Positions 1 to 9,134 of a stretch of 49,466 nt of DNA are shown here, piece after piece. The stretch's first letter is position 1; each line of letters starts with the position of its first letter. Made by a program: the position numbers and the translations under genes. Under the pieces are notes generated by a model that did no database searches, was not told the origin of the DNA, and saw nothing but the letters and a program-made list of their open reading frames with translations. Source of the DNA: Actinocrinis puniceicyclus (lineage in GTDB: Bacteria; Actinomycetota; Actinomycetes; Streptomycetales; Catenulisporaceae); NCBI RefSeq assembly GCF_018283645.1, contig NZ_JAGSXH010000041.1, forward strand, positions 1 to 49,466, read 5' to 3'.

Positions 1-55
1 CCCCTCCCGCCCTGCCGCGCGAGATCCTGCTGCCGGGCCGGGCCGGGCCCGCCGG

Positions 56-574
56 TCAGCCCGGGGACGACCCTTCGGCGTCCCGCGCGGCGCGTTCGAG
101 TTCGCGTAGCTGATCGATCGTGGCCGCCTGCGCGGGGTCTGCCGGGGTGTCCAGGAACGCGTCGATGATCTCGCGTACCAGCGTCTCGGTCGCCAATCGG
201 TAGCTGAGTACCAGCACGTTCGCGTCGTTCCAGCGCCGTGCGCCCCGGGCCGTCTCCGCGTCGACGCACAGCGCGCCGCGCACGCCTGGCACCTTGTTCA
301 CCGCGATCGAAGCGCCGGTGCCGGTGTAGCAGAACAGCACGGCCCTCTCGGCTCGCCCTTCGGCCACCGCGCGGCCCACTTCCCGGGCCACCTGCACCCA
401 GTCGGCGCTTCGGCCCGCCAGCGGCCCGGCGACGAGGACGTCGAGGCCGCGCGCGCCAAGGTGCGCGACCGCCGCGTCCGTGGACGCGGTGCGCTCGTCG
501 CTGCCCACCGCGACCAGTCGCGCGCCGGCGGAGGGCTCGCGGCCCGGGGAGACGGGCGTCCCGCTCTCGGACAT
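56..574 (-). CDS. RpiB/LacAB-family sugar-phosphate isomerase
   Basis: A 172-residue protein resembling ribose-5-phosphate isomerase B, which interconverts ribose-5-phosphate and ribulose-5-phosphate in the cytosol. The visible family core is FCYTGTGASIAVNK followed by a WNDANVLVLSYR block, matching the CGTGxGxSIAANK and NDxNVLxxGxR blocks of RpiB; the Cys aligned with the catalytic residue is kept. The N-terminal SDHAG-type motif reads SDERTAS, so the usual His is missing, which suggests a divergent subfamily acting on another sugar phosphate. The ATG start is followed by about 18 variable residues before the first Rossmann strand. It lies 74 bases downstream of the uridine-kinase-like gene on the same strand and near rpe, which fits pentose-phosphate metabolism. 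The exact substrate is inferred. Confidence 0.8.
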   Translation of the reverse strand: MSESGTPVSPGREPSAGARLVAVGSDERTASTDAAVAHLGARGLDVLVAGPLAGRSADWVQVAREVGRAVAEGRAERAVLFCYTGTGASIAVNKVPGVRGALCVDAETARGARRWNDANVLVLSYRLATETLVREIIDAFLDTPADPAQAATIDQLRELERAARDAEGSSPG

Positions 575-648
575 TTCGGCTCAGCCTCCTGCGATATCCG
601 TCAGGCGGCCGGACGCGGCTCGCCCTGTCTCCACGGTACTGCGCACGC

Positions 649-1278
649 TCACAGCTGCTGGACCAGCGCGGGATGCCGCGGATCGTCGACGCGCACGACG
701 ACATCCGCGCGGATCAGCGGCTGCGCTTCGCGTTCGTATCGCGCGAACGCGGGCAGCGTCCACGCGGTGTCAGGGCCCGTCCTTCGGGCCAGCGCGGCGG
801 CGGACAGCCACAGGTGCACGGTGAACTCGAAGGGCAGGCCCCGTCCGAGCAGCAGCGCGCCGTCCAGCAGCAGCACGCCGCCGGGCGTGAGTCTCGTGTA
901 CTCATGGCGGCTGGCGCGGTCCCGTTCGGCGTCCCACAGCGCGGGCAGCACCCGGCCGCTGCCGCCTGGTTCGAGCGGACCGAGCACCTCGCGGACCAGT
1001 GCTTTCGTGTCGAGCCAGCCGTCGTAGTAGACGTCCGGGTCGGTGCGGCCGTACTCCAGCCGCAGTGAGGCCGGACGCAAGAAGTCCTCCGCGGACACCC
1101 GCAGCGCCGCGCGGCCTCGCACCCGCAGCGGGTCCACCAGGTCGCGGGCGAGGTCGCCCGGGCGCGCGGCCGGCGCCCCGTCGAGCGCCACCCGGACCCA
1201 TGTCCCCGGGGCGAGCGCCGCGACCTGGTCGGCGAGCCGTTCGACCAGCAGGGCCGGGGAGATCGCGCGTACGTCCAC
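649..1278 (-). CDS. Uridine kinase-like P-loop protein with degenerate P-loop
   Basis: A 209-residue protein with the layout of actinobacterial uridine-kinase-like proteins: a strand (WVRVALDG), then a region equivalent to the P-loop, a central [22 protein letters not shown] block typical of phosphoribulokinase/uridine kinase relatives, and a late strand ([11 protein letters not shown]) like Walker B. The P-loop reads [12 protein letters not shown] and lacks the GxxGxGK[ST] lysine, so ATP binding cannot be assumed. GTG start. It is divergent from rpe across about 60 bases and may be co-transcribed with the RpiB-like gene. It could be a kinase with an altered P-loop or a non-catalytic relative. 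Confidence 0.65.
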   Translation of the reverse strand: MDVRAISPALLVERLADQVAALAPGTWVRVALDGAPAARPGDLARDLVDPLRVRGRAALRVSAEDFLRPASLRLEYGRTDPDVYYDGWLDTKALVREVLGPLEPGGSGRVLPALWDAERDRASRHEYTRLTPGGVLLLDGALLLGRGLPFEFTVHLWLSAAALARRTGPDTAWTLPAFARYEREAQPLIRADVVVRVDDPRHPALVQQL

Positions 1279-1337
1279 CGACCCATCATCCCGGGCCGGC
1301 CGTGTGCCCGGTCCCCGCGGTAGGCGACAATGGCGCC

Positions 1338-2033
1338 ATGACGGTCCAGATCTCGCCCTCGATCCTCAACAGCGACTTCGCCCGGCTCGCCGACGAGGTC
1401 GCCTCTGTCTCGCAGGCCGCCGACTGGGTGCACGTGGACGTGATGGACAACCACTTCGTGCCCAACCTCACCCTCGGCCTGCCGGTGGTCGAGGCGCTGC
1501 TCAAGGCTTCGCCGTTGCCGCTGGACTGCCACCTGATGATCGAGGACCCCGACCGGTGGGCGCCCGCGTACGCCGAGGCCGGGGCCGGCTCGGTGACCTT
1601 CCACGTGGAGGCCGCCGCCGCGCCGATCCGGCTGGCCCGCACGCTGCGCGCGGCCGGCGCCCGGGCGGGAATGGCGCTGCGCCCGGCCACCCCGATCGAG
1701 CCCTACGAGGACCTGCTGCCGGAGCTCGACATGGTGCTGATCATGTCGGTAGAGCCGGGGTTCGGCGGGCAGCGGTTCCTCGACGGCGTGCTGCCCAAGG
1801 TGCGCCGTGCCCGGCGGGCCATCGAGCGGCGCGGCGGCCAGGTCTGGTTGCAGATGGACGGCGGCGTGTCGACCGAGACGATCGAGCGGTGCGCGGAGGC
1901 GGGAGCGGACGTGTTCGTGGCCGGTTCGGCGGTGTATGCGGCGGAAGACCGGGACAAGGCGGTGCGCGGGTTGCGGGCGCTGGCCGAGCGCGCCGCCGGC
2001 AAGCCGTCGTGGCAGGACGCGCAGCAGGCCTGA
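1338..2033 (+). CDS. rpe: Ribulose-phosphate 3-epimerase
   Basis: A 231-residue TIM-barrel enzyme interconverting ribulose-5-phosphate and xylulose-5-phosphate in the pentose phosphate pathway. The family motifs are all present: SPSILNSDF at 6-14, [12 protein letters not shown] at 32-43 (metal-binding His32 and catalytic Asp34), DCHLMIEDP around 63-71 with His65, [10 protein letters not shown], and [10 protein letters not shown] near the C-terminus with the second catalytic Asp. The ATG at 1338 was chosen because the motif begins at residue 6 and the length matches the family; longer in-frame extensions run into the divergent neighbour. The SDR gene follows about 100 bases downstream on the same strand. 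Confidence 0.95.
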   Translation: MTVQISPSILNSDFARLADEVASVSQAADWVHVDVMDNHFVPNLTLGLPVVEALLKASPLPLDCHLMIEDPDRWAPAYAEAGAGSVTFHVEAAAAPIRLARTLRAAGARAGMALRPATPIEPYEDLLPELDMVLIMSVEPGFGGQRFLDGVLPKVRRARRAIERRGGQVWLQMDGGVSTETIERCAEAGADVFVAGSAVYAAEDRDKAVRGLRALAERAAGKPSWQDAQQA

Positions 2034-2131
2034 CGGGCGGCGCCGAATTGAAGCCGAATCGAAAAGGGACGGCCGCTTTGAAAGGGGACGCAGGAACCGG
2101 ATCCGCAAGGACACCGCGCCTGCGACCACCG

Positions 2132-2902
2132 ATGCGAGTCCTCGATGAACTGTTCAGCCTGACCGGGCGTACCGCGCTGGTCACCGGCGGCAGTTCGGGC
2201 ATAGGCGGCGCGATGGCCGAGGCGATCGCGTCGGCCGGGGCGCGCACGGTGCTGCTGGCTCGCGACCGGGAGAAGCTCGCGGCGGCGGCGCGGCGCATAC
2301 GGCAGCAGGGCGGGCAGGCGGACTGGGTGTCCGCGGACGTGGCCGACCGCGCGCGCCTGGCCGAGGCGGCCGAAGCGGCGGTGCGCCTGGTCGGCGAGAT
2401 CGACATCCTGGTCAACTGCGCCGGGATCAACCCGCGCCCGCCGCTGGGCGAGCAGAGCCTCGACGACTACGACGGGATCGTGGCGGCCAACCTCACCGGC
2501 CCGTTCCAGCTGGGCCAGCGCTTCGGCCCGCGGATGGCCGAGCGCGGCTGGGGGCGGATCATCAACATCGGTTCGCAGCAGAGCGTCTCGGCGTTCGGCG
2601 ACAGCGGCGTCTACGGGGTCGCGAAAGCCGGTCTGGCCGGACTGACCCGTTCGCAGGCGGAGGCGTGGTCGCCGCGCGGCGTTTGCGTGAACACGGTCGT
2701 GCCCGGCTTCGTCGTCACGCCGCTCACCGCGGCCGCCGCTTCCGAGCCGCGGAGGGTCGAGGCGCTCGCCTCGCGCACCATGGCCGGCCGCAACGGGCTG
2801 CCGGAGGACTTCCGGGGCGTGGCACTCTTCCTCGCCTCGGACGCCTGCGCGTACGTAACCGGTCAACTGCTGTTCGTGGACGGCGGCTTCTCAGTGCACT
2901 GA
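2132..2902 (+). CDS. SDR-family NAD(P)-dependent oxidoreductase (gluconate 5-dehydrogenase-like)
   Basis: A 256-residue classical short-chain dehydrogenase. The cofactor motif TGGSSGIG lies at 18-25, NCAG at 95-98, and the catalytic set is Ser148, Tyr161 and Lys165 (YGVAK). The opening FSLTGRTALVTGGSSGIG and the C-terminal GxxLFVDGGFSVH are typical of 3-oxoacyl-ACP-reductase/gluconate-5-dehydrogenase-like enzymes, which reduce ketones on sugars or acyl chains. Its position after rpe favours sugar metabolism, but the substrate is inferred. ATG 2132 is the family-consistent start but has no clear ribosome-binding site; an in-frame TTG at 2078 preceded by GAAAAGGG is an alternative that would add 18 residues. 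Confidence 0.9.
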   Translation: MRVLDELFSLTGRTALVTGGSSGIGGAMAEAIASAGARTVLLARDREKLAAAARRIRQQGGQADWVSADVADRARLAEAAEAAVRLVGEIDILVNCAGINPRPPLGEQSLDDYDGIVAANLTGPFQLGQRFGPRMAERGWGRIINIGSQQSVSAFGDSGVYGVAKAGLAGLTRSQAEAWSPRGVCVNTVVPGFVVTPLTAAAASEPRRVEALASRTMAGRNGLPEDFRGVALFLASDACAYVTGQLLFVDGGFSVH

Positions 2903-2953
2903 TCGTGCCTGGTCGTGTATCGGTCCTCTTGGACGCTGACCGTAGGACGCGGG

Positions 2954-3598
2954 CTATCGATGCCGGGCGGATCCGCTGCGTGATTCCCCTTCTGGCTGGG
3001 ACGCCGCCGCGGCGGCCGCCTGCCGGATCCACAACGCGGCGCCCGCGGCCGCTGCGGCCGCGGCCAACGCCAGCGCGGCCACGATCCGGCCCCAAACCGC
3101 CCCGGAGTGCACCGGGGAGCGCGCCGCGAGCAGCACCACCGCGATCGCCGCCGGCGCCGCGAGCGCCGCGGTGCGGTCTCGCAGTTGCCTGACGCCCACC
3201 GGTCCGGCCGCGACGGCGTCCACGGCGAGCAGGTACGCCGACAGCAGCACCGCGTCGAGCGCCGTCAACCACACCGGGGGATCGCTGAATCCCGCCACGA
3301 TCGTGCAGCCGACGGCGAACGCGCTGTTTCGGTGGCGCACCAGCCGGCTGCCGAGCCGGGCCGAGGCGACGATCGGACGGCGCGCCACCGCCGGCGCGGC
3401 CCAGATCGCCGCGACCACTGCGGCCGCAAAGCACAGCCAGCCCGCCGGCCCGCGCCCGGCCAGCCGCGTGGGATCGGCGACGGCCGAGACCAGGGCCACG
3501 CCGAGCAGCAGTACCGCGCGGTGGGGCGACGCACCGCGGCGGCGGCCCGGCGCGGCGTATTCGTGGTCGTCTTCACGTCCCGATCCGGCCGCGTTCAT
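2954..3598 (-). CDS. Hypothetical membrane protein, last gene of the MoxR operon
   Basis: A 214-residue alanine-rich protein with several hydrophobic segments (around VLLLGVALVSAV, WLCFAAAVVAAIWAA, VLLSAYLLAVDAVAA, AAIAVVLLAA and a long Ala-rich C-terminal helix), so a polytopic membrane protein of about five or six segments. No enzymatic motif was seen. Its ATG overlaps the DUF58 stop codon as ATGA, which fixes the start at 3598 and implies translational coupling. Position, not sequence, ties it to the MoxR/DUF58 complex; the family was not recognised. Confidence 0.75.
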   Translation of the reverse strand: MNAAGSGREDDHEYAAPGRRRGASPHRAVLLLGVALVSAVADPTRLAGRGPAGWLCFAAAVVAAIWAAPAVARRPIVASARLGSRLVRHRNSAFAVGCTIVAGFSDPPVWLTALDAVLLSAYLLAVDAVAAGPVGVRQLRDRTAALAAPAAIAVVLLAARSPVHSGAVWGRIVAALALAAAAAAAGAALWIRQAAAAAASQPEGESRSGSARHR

Positions 3599-4956
3599 CG
3601 TTGCCTGCCTCGTACCGGGGAGCGCAGCAGCGGAGCCAGCGCCAGATCCAGTTCTCCCGTTCCATCCCAGCTGACCACCGGGATCCCGCGTTCCACCAGG
3701 CTGAAGTGCAGCGCCTGACGATCCAGCCGCCACAGCCGCAGCGCGTACCCGGCCGCCTCGTCCTCCGGCTCCGCCCTCGGTTCCCCGGTCGGGATCTCCA
3801 CCACGACCATCGGGTTGCCGCGCTCGGCGAGGTCGCGCAACAGGTCGAGGATCCGGTCATCCGCCAGTGGCGTGATCGCGTAGACGAGCGCGCCGTGCGG
3901 CAGCGCGGGTGCGGGGACGTGGTCGATCACCGGGGTGTGGTAACCGAGGTCGCGGCGCACTTCGAGCACAGTCTCGATGATCCGGTACAGATGGCCGCCG
4001 CTTGTCCCCGGCTGGAGCCACCGCAGCCGCCCGCCGACGGACACGATGCCGACGCGGTCGTGGCTGCGCAGGTAGGCGCGGGCGATGCCGGCCGCGGCGC
4101 GTACCGAGTCGTCGAGCGTGGAGCGGCCGGTTCCCGGGTCGCGCAGGTCGCCGAACGCGTCGAGCAGCACCACGGCGTCGGTCGCGCGTTCGGCCGCGAA
4201 GCTGGTGATCTGGATCGCGCCGCGCCGCGTGGTCGACGGCCAGTGGATGCGCCGCTGCCGCTCTCCCCACGCGTACGGGTGCACGCCGGCGAACTCGAAG
4301 CCTTCGCCCGGGTGCCGCGCGGTGTGCTCGCCGAGCCGTTGCGGCAGCCGCGCCGGGACGGGAGACAGGCCGCTTTCGGCGGGCAGCGGGTAGACGTCGA
4401 CCTCGCCCAGTTCCACGCGCACCGTCCGGCGGGCGAGCCCGCCGAGGTCGTGCAGGTCGATGTCCGCGGTGCCCAGCGTCCAGCGGCCCCAGCGCCGCGC
4501 GGCGAACGAGAACGTGACCGAGGGGCCCGACACCTCGACCCCGGTGAGCTCGACGCCGGGACCGGGGGCCAGGCCCGGGTCGATCCAGCCGGCCAGTCCG
4601 TCGAAGGCGAGCTCGACCCGCGCCGTGATCGGCTCGCCCTCGAAGCAGCGGCGGACCGGCACGGCGGCCTGCGCGCCGAGCCGGGTCGGCCGGGTGGAGC
4701 CCGGCGCGCCGAGCGCGAGCAGCACCGCCGGACCCGCGGCGAGCGCGAGCAGCCACGCCCGGCCGGTGATCAGCGCGAGCGCCGCCGCGGTCAGCGCCAC
4801 GCTGCTCAGCCGCAGCGCCCGTTCGCTCAGCCGCCAGCGCCGGGTCGGCGCCGTCGGCGGGGCGGCGGGGTCGGCTGAGTACTCCCGGCCGTCGAGCGCG
4901 CGGCGAACGGCAGCGGCGGACGCACTGTCCGTTGCCTCGCCGCCGTGCGCGATCAC
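3595..4956 (-). CDS. DUF58 domain-containing protein
   Basis: A 453-residue protein with two N-terminal transmembrane segments (about residues 50-95), an Ig-like extracellular stretch and a cytosolic vWA-like C-terminal part. The DUF58 signature is present (HPGEGFEFAGVHPYAWGERQR, then RRIHW about ten residues on), followed by a vWA-like strand (AVVLLDAFGDL). DUF58 proteins are standard partners of MoxR AAA+ ATPases and are thought to act in assembling or folding envelope complexes. GTG 4956 was chosen because it overlaps the MoxR stop as GTGA; upstream in-frame ATG sequence would run into MoxR coding. Confidence 0.88.
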   Translation of the reverse strand: MIAHGGEATDSASAAAVRRALDGREYSADPAAPPTAPTRRWRLSERALRLSSVALTAAALALITGRAWLLALAAGPAVLLALGAPGSTRPTRLGAQAAVPVRRCFEGEPITARVELAFDGLAGWIDPGLAPGPGVELTGVEVSGPSVTFSFAARRWGRWTLGTADIDLHDLGGLARRTVRVELGEVDVYPLPAESGLSPVPARLPQRLGEHTARHPGEGFEFAGVHPYAWGERQRRIHWPSTTRRGAIQITSFAAERATDAVVLLDAFGDLRDPGTGRSTLDDSVRAAAGIARAYLRSHDRVGIVSVGGRLRWLQPGTSGGHLYRIIETVLEVRRDLGYHTPVIDHVPAPALPHGALVYAITPLADDRILDLLRDLAERGNPMVVVEIPTGEPRAEPEDEAAGYALRLWRLDRQALHFSLVERGIPVVSWDGTGELDLALAPLLRSPVRGRQR

Positions 4957-5999
4957 GGCTGCGGGACCGTGCGCGGTGTGGCGACCGAGTCGACGATGCC
5001 CTGCACGACGTCGTCGGCGTTGATCCGGCGCACCCACAGCTCCGGCCGCAGGGTGATGCGGTGCGCGAGGGCGGGGACGGCCACGGCCTTGACGTCCTCG
5101 GGCGTCACGAAGTCGCGGCCGTCGAGCACGGCCCGGCCCCGGGCCAGCTGCACCAGCGCCAGTCCGCCGCGGGGCGAGGCGCCGACCTGGATCTGCGCGT
5201 GCTTCCGCGTCGCGGTGACCAGGCCGATGATGTAGCCGAGCAGGTCGTCGTCCACTTCGACCGCCTCCAGGCTGGCCCGCATCGCCAGCACCTCGGCGGG
5301 GTCGGTCAGGGCGCGCAGCACCGCCTCGGGCTCGGCGCGGTCCAGGCGCCTGCGCAGCATCGCGGTCTCGTCCGCGGGCGGCAGATAGCCCATGCGCACC
5401 CGCAGCAGGAACCGGTCAAGCTGCGCTTCGGGCAGCGCGTACGTGCCCTCGTACTCGATCGGGTTGTCGGTCGCGATCACCACGAAGGGCCTGGGCAGCG
5501 GCCGGGTCGCCCCGTCCACCGACACCTGGCCCTCGGCCATCGCCTCGAGCAGCGCGGCCTGGGTCTTCGGCGGGGTCCTGTTGATCTCGTCGGCCAGCAG
5601 CAGGTGGGTGAAGACCGGGCCGGGCCGGAAGAGCATCTCGCCCGAGCGCTGGTCGTAGAACGGCGCGCCGGTCACGTCCGAGGGCAGCAGGTCCGGGGTG
5701 AACTGTATTCGGGTGAACTCCAACCCCAGCGCGGTGGCGAAGGACCGGGCCAGCAGCGTCTTGCCGAGCCCGGGCAGGTCCTCGATGAGCACGTGGCCGC
5801 CCGCCAGAACCCCGAGCAGCACCAGCTCCAGCGCGGGACGCTTGCCGACCACCGCCCTGGCGACCTCGTCGAGTACCGCGTGCGCGCGCTGCCCGGTCTG
5901 CGCCGGCGTCAGGCCCGCGGGCACGGCGACCGGACCCGCGCCACTGCCCGCCGCGTGCGCCGGCTGCGGACCGGCTGCCGTCGCGGCGGATGTCTTCAC
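4953..5999 (-). CDS. MoxR-family AAA+ ATPase
   Basis: A 348-residue MoxR-type AAA+ ATPase. Walker A is LPGLGKT at 75-81, Walker B LLLADEIN at 133-140, followed by RTPPKTQAALLEAM and the sensor-1 stretch FVVIATDNPIEYEGTYALPEAQLDRF. MoxR ATPases act as chaperone-like remodelling factors with DUF58/vWA proteins. The GTG at 5999 is preceded by GGAGAACGCA, a good ribosome-binding site; the first 35 residues form a low-complexity Ala/Pro/Gly leader. It is coupled to DUF58 through a GTGA overlap. The 191-base gap to the upstream membrane gene is the only loose joint in the operon and could hold an internal promoter. Confidence 0.92.
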   Translation of the reverse strand: MKTSAATAAGPQPAHAAGSGAGPVAVPAGLTPAQTGQRAHAVLDEVARAVVGKRPALELVLLGVLAGGHVLIEDLPGLGKTLLARSFATALGLEFTRIQFTPDLLPSDVTGAPFYDQRSGEMLFRPGPVFTHLLLADEINRTPPKTQAALLEAMAEGQVSVDGATRPLPRPFVVIATDNPIEYEGTYALPEAQLDRFLLRVRMGYLPPADETAMLRRRLDRAEPEAVLRALTDPAEVLAMRASLEAVEVDDDLLGYIIGLVTATRKHAQIQVGASPRGGLALVQLARGRAVLDGRDFVTPEDVKAVAVPALAHRITLRPELWVRRINADDVVQGIVDSVATPRTVPQP

Positions 6000-6190
6000 T
6001 GCGTTCTCCAAGGCTTCGTGCTCCTCATCGTCACCCGTTGCTCCCCGCGGGGAGGTCTGCGAGGGCTTTCGGATCGGGCCCGAGCGCGCAATCTCCTTCT
6101 CGTGCCCGACACCGTGTAGTCTCAAGAGCTTGGCATCCTGTGGCTGGCTGGCTGTCGTGTCGTTACATCCGGAACCGATCCAGAGGCCTC

Positions 6191-6763
6191 TCACAGCGTT
6201 TCGAGGCGTTGAACGAGCGCCCGCAGGACGACATCCGGCACCGGCGGAGGGTAGTTGGCGCTCTGCGCGCGCCGGTCCAGCGTACGGCGCGGCGGCAGCG
6301 GGCCCGAGTACACCGGGCGGCGCGGGTCGATCCACGCGTACACGTCCGCGCCGACCAGGGCCCGGGCGCGCTCGGGCTCGTGATAGAGCGAGACGCCGTG
6401 CCGGTCGGCCAGGCGCACCGCGTACAGCCGTTCCAGTCGGGGGCGCAGCACCCGCTCGTAGCCGGCCGCTGATTCGCGCGCCGACTCCACCGCCGTCGCC
6501 CATCCCTGCATGCTCGGCTCCCGCTGCTGCACCAGTCGCAGGGGTCTGCGATATGAGCCGTCGATCGCCTCCGCGCCCGCCACGTACCGGGCGACCAGCA
6601 GCGCGATGATGACGACCGCGGCCGCGCCCACGGCTGCCGCGCCCGGGCCGCCGGCGACCGCCAGCAACGCCTCGGCCGCGACGGCCATGCCGGCCAGCAG
6701 CAGCAAGGCGAGGACAGCCGGGCCGAACCGGTGCCCGCCGGGCTCTCGGCGCACTACGTCCAT
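6191..6763 (-). CDS. Small membrane protein of the MoxR operon
   Basis: A 190-residue protein with two N-terminal transmembrane segments (about 15-35 and 42-60) and a charged cytosolic remainder rich in Arg, with no enzymatic signature. It ends in VPDVVLRALVQRLETL. The ATG overlaps the stop of the DUF4129 gene as TGATG, so the two should be translationally coupled. Small two-pass proteins of this kind are common between DUF4129 and MoxR genes in actinobacteria; the role is inferred from context only. Confidence 0.75.
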   Translation of the reverse strand: MDVVRREPGGHRFGPAVLALLLLAGMAVAAEALLAVAGGPGAAAVGAAAVVIIALLVARYVAGAEAIDGSYRRPLRLVQQREPSMQGWATAVESARESAAGYERVLRPRLERLYAVRLADRHGVSLYHEPERARALVGADVYAWIDPRRPVYSGPLPPRRTLDRRAQSANYPPPVPDVVLRALVQRLETL

Positions 6764-7761
6764 CAGCTCACCACCCGGGTCTGCGTGTGCGTGTCCGTTC
6801 GCGGCGCGTCCCCGCTGCCCGGCTCGGTGCGTTCGGCCAGCGCGTCTGTGACCGAGTCGAGCGCCCGTCGTGCGGTTTCGAGATGGCGCGCGGTCATCGG
6901 GTGGGAGGAGAAGCGGGCCTCGCGGAACAGTTCGGTCAGCGTCACGGCGTCCCGGGTGCCCGCGCCGGGCAGTTCGCGGGAGGCGGCGCGGCGCAACAGG
7001 TCGAAGGGGCTGTCGGCGCGCTTGCGTGCCACGCCGGCCTGCGCCAGCGATTCCTCCATCGCGGCGTAGCAGGCGATGATCGCGGTGCGCGCGTCCTCCC
7101 CGTCGAGCGCGCCGCGGCCGGCCAGCAAAGCGTCGGCCAGCGCCTCGTCCTCGCCGCCGGAGACCGCGGCCGGCGGCGAGGACTGCACCGGTCCGGTCAG
7201 CGGCAGCCCGCGAAGCAGCCGCGCGGCGAGCAACACGAGCAGAACCAGCAGTGCGACCCCGATGACGATTGCGAACGCCACCAGGAAACCCGACAGGTCG
7301 AAGGAGAAGGAGCGCACCGGGTGCCGGGTCGCGCCGCTGCGGGCCGGGCCCGGGCTCGCGGACCCCGGCAGGAAGGTGGGTGTGGGTGTCGCCTGAAATG
7401 GCGGGACGCCTTTGCCGTCGTCCGGCCGGCGCAGCAGGATCAGCGCGAACGGCACGAGGACCGCGCCGGCGAAAAGCACCGCGACGGTGGCCTGGCGCAG
7501 CCTGTCCAGAGCGTTCGAGGGCACCTCGGTCGTACGCACGTGGAGCCGGTACTTCGCCGCGGTGACCAGGGCCGCGCCGGCGAAGAGCAGGGCCAGGCCG
7601 ACGGCGGCCCCGGTGGGCAGGCCGTCGTTGCTGCGCAACGCGGCGCCCGCGGCCGCGCGCACCCCGATCGCCGCGACGCCCAGCGCTAGCACCGTCGCCG
7701 CGGCGAGCAGCCTGCCGTCCCGGGGGATCAGCCGTTGATCGCCGCTCCCGCTCCGTCTCAC
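6763..7761 (-). CDS. DUF4129 domain-containing membrane protein
   Basis: About 332 residues. Three or four hydrophobic segments occupy the N-terminal half (LLAAATVLALGVAAIG, AAVGLALLFAGAALVTA, AVLFAGAVLVPFALILL and AFAIVIGVALLVLLVLLAARLL). The C-terminal cytosolic part matches DUF4129 (AIIACYAAMEESLAQAGV, then PFDLLRRAA, LTELFREARFSSHPM and a Leu/Arg helix), a domain routinely linked to MoxR/DUF58 loci. GTG 7761 was preferred because GGAAGAG lies about nine bases upstream; a GTG at 7809 would add 16 residues but has no visible ribosome-binding site. It overlaps the next gene by TGATG. Confidence 0.8.
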   Translation of the reverse strand: MRRSGSGDQRLIPRDGRLLAAATVLALGVAAIGVRAAAGAALRSNDGLPTGAAVGLALLFAGAALVTAAKYRLHVRTTEVPSNALDRLRQATVAVLFAGAVLVPFALILLRRPDDGKGVPPFQATPTPTFLPGSASPGPARSGATRHPVRSFSFDLSGFLVAFAIVIGVALLVLLVLLAARLLRGLPLTGPVQSSPPAAVSGGEDEALADALLAGRGALDGEDARTAIIACYAAMEESLAQAGVARKRADSPFDLLRRAASRELPGAGTRDAVTLTELFREARFSSHPMTARHLETARRALDSVTDALAERTEPGSGDAPRTDTHTQTRVVS

Positions 7762-7860
7762 CCGTCCGGTCTCTTCCCTGCCGCCTCTGTTCGGACGCCA
7801 GCCTGGCACATCGGCACCGCGGATGTCAGTACGGCGGGTGTTTTCGTCCCGTTCCGGGTG

Positions 7861-8925
7861 TCAGGGGACCCACAACCTGGCCGCGGTGGCGGTCGCCTCC
7901 AGCAGGCCCGAGCCGAGCAGGCCCAGTTCGCCGCGCAGGTCCTTGGGGATCTCCCGGATCCGGCGCGGCAACTGGCGGGCGGCCGCGTGAAAGGAGAGGT
8001 CGGGCAGCCGCGCGTTCAGGTCGAGATGCCGTTCCATCAGCTTGATCAGGCCCTGTTTGCGCATGCGGGCCAGCGTCTGGGCCAGCCGCAGCGAGATCAG
8101 CCATACCGTCAGATGCCACAGCGGGATGATGACCACCCAGATCATGATGTACGTGTGCGCGGCGTGCTGCACCGTCGGCGCGTAGTGCTTGAGGTCCAGG
8201 ACATGGGTGACCACACGCGGTTCCCACCGCCATTCCAGGTACACCGGCAGCGCCCACATGGCCAGCGCGACCGAGCTGAGGCCCCAGGGGATCGCGATGT
8301 AGATGGTCCAGCGCGCCCAAGTGCCGACCGCCTGGAAACGCTTGCTCATCCGCATGAACGGACAGGGCATCAACACCGAGGCCAGGTTGCCGATCGCGAT
8401 CGAGGCGATCGGCAGCACCGCCAGTTGCGGCAGGGCGGGTCGCACCCAGGCCGCGCTGTGCCCGAGCCGCACCGTGAGCGCGACGACGATCGCGACGAAC
8501 AACAGCTCCCACACCGCGAGCAGCAGGTTGCGCGCCAGCAGGATCCGGCCCGGATCGGCCCCGGAGCGCAGCAGGTCCGCGGCCCATCGCGGCTCGGCGG
8601 CCAGCTGGTTGGTCAGCGAGCCGTCGGCCACCGCCGTCAGGATGACGGGGACCACCACCGCGTTCATCGGATGGGCCAGGTCCGGCCTGGTGAACGCCAG
8701 CAGGAACGCGAAGGTGCCCAAACCGAGCGCCCAGCTGCACAGCAGCCCGTACAACCAGTCGGGGCGGGTTCGCAGGACCCTCGCGAACTCGCTGAAGGCG
8801 GTGATCCGCGGCGGTGAGCCGTGCTGCGTGCGCGGCATCTGCTCAGAAGGCTGCGCGGGGCTGGTCGGCTGCGCCGGTGCGGCCTCGATCACCGGCATGG
8901 CTGAGAGCGCCGTCTCGTCCGTCAA
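7861..8925 (-). CDS. Polytopic membrane protein, possible ABC-2-type exporter permease
   Basis: A 354-residue protein with about six membrane segments (WLYGLLCSWALGLGTFAFLLAF, AVVVPVILTAVA, ELLFVAIVVALTV, LAVLPIASIAIGNLASVLM, IYIAIPWGLSSVALAMWALPVYL, YIMIWVVIIPLWHLTVWLI). The pattern of a soluble loop with LLRSGADPGRILLARNLLL resembles ABC-2 exporter permeases, but no ATP-binding partner is adjacent. The TTG start at 8925 is preceded by AAGGGGGGCGG; an ATG at 8898 is the alternative. It lies 99 bases upstream of the DUF4129 gene on the same strand and is divergent from the glycosyltransferase. Confidence 0.7.
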   Translation of the reverse strand: MTDETALSAMPVIEAAPAQPTSPAQPSEQMPRTQHGSPPRITAFSEFARVLRTRPDWLYGLLCSWALGLGTFAFLLAFTRPDLAHPMNAVVVPVILTAVADGSLTNQLAAEPRWAADLLRSGADPGRILLARNLLLAVWELLFVAIVVALTVRLGHSAAWVRPALPQLAVLPIASIAIGNLASVLMPCPFMRMSKRFQAVGTWARWTIYIAIPWGLSSVALAMWALPVYLEWRWEPRVVTHVLDLKHYAPTVQHAAHTYIMIWVVIIPLWHLTVWLISLRLAQTLARMRKQGLIKLMERHLDLNARLPDLSFHAAARQLPRRIREIPKDLRGELGLLGSGLLEATATAARLWVP

Positions 8926-9134
8926 ACCGCCCCCCTTACCCTCCGCGCGATGCCAATACGAACCGTGATCACCCTATGGCTCATTCCCGCAGGCTTCCCC
9001 GTGCACGCCCCGGGCGGAATCACTCGTGTGCGGTCACGCGCCCTCGTGCCGTGCACCGATCCTCCGGGCAGAGTTCGCCCGTCGACCGCGCTGCGGTCAC
9101 CGGGCAGCAAACCCCGCCGGGCACCGTGTTCGAT

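Noticed and set aside
238-1068. Long plus-strand open frame opposite the RpiB-like and uridine-kinase-like genes
   Set aside because: Arg/Pro/Gln-rich translation with no family match; it is the antisense shadow of two genes with clear motifs.
714-2129. Long minus-strand frame across rpe and the uridine-kinase-like gene
   Set aside because: Low-complexity Arg/Gly-rich product overlapping two recognised genes; typical of high-GC antisense frames.
4932-6119. 395-codon plus-strand frame over the MoxR gene
   Set aside because: Gln/His/Arg-rich antisense shadow; the minus-strand frame has intact Walker motifs.
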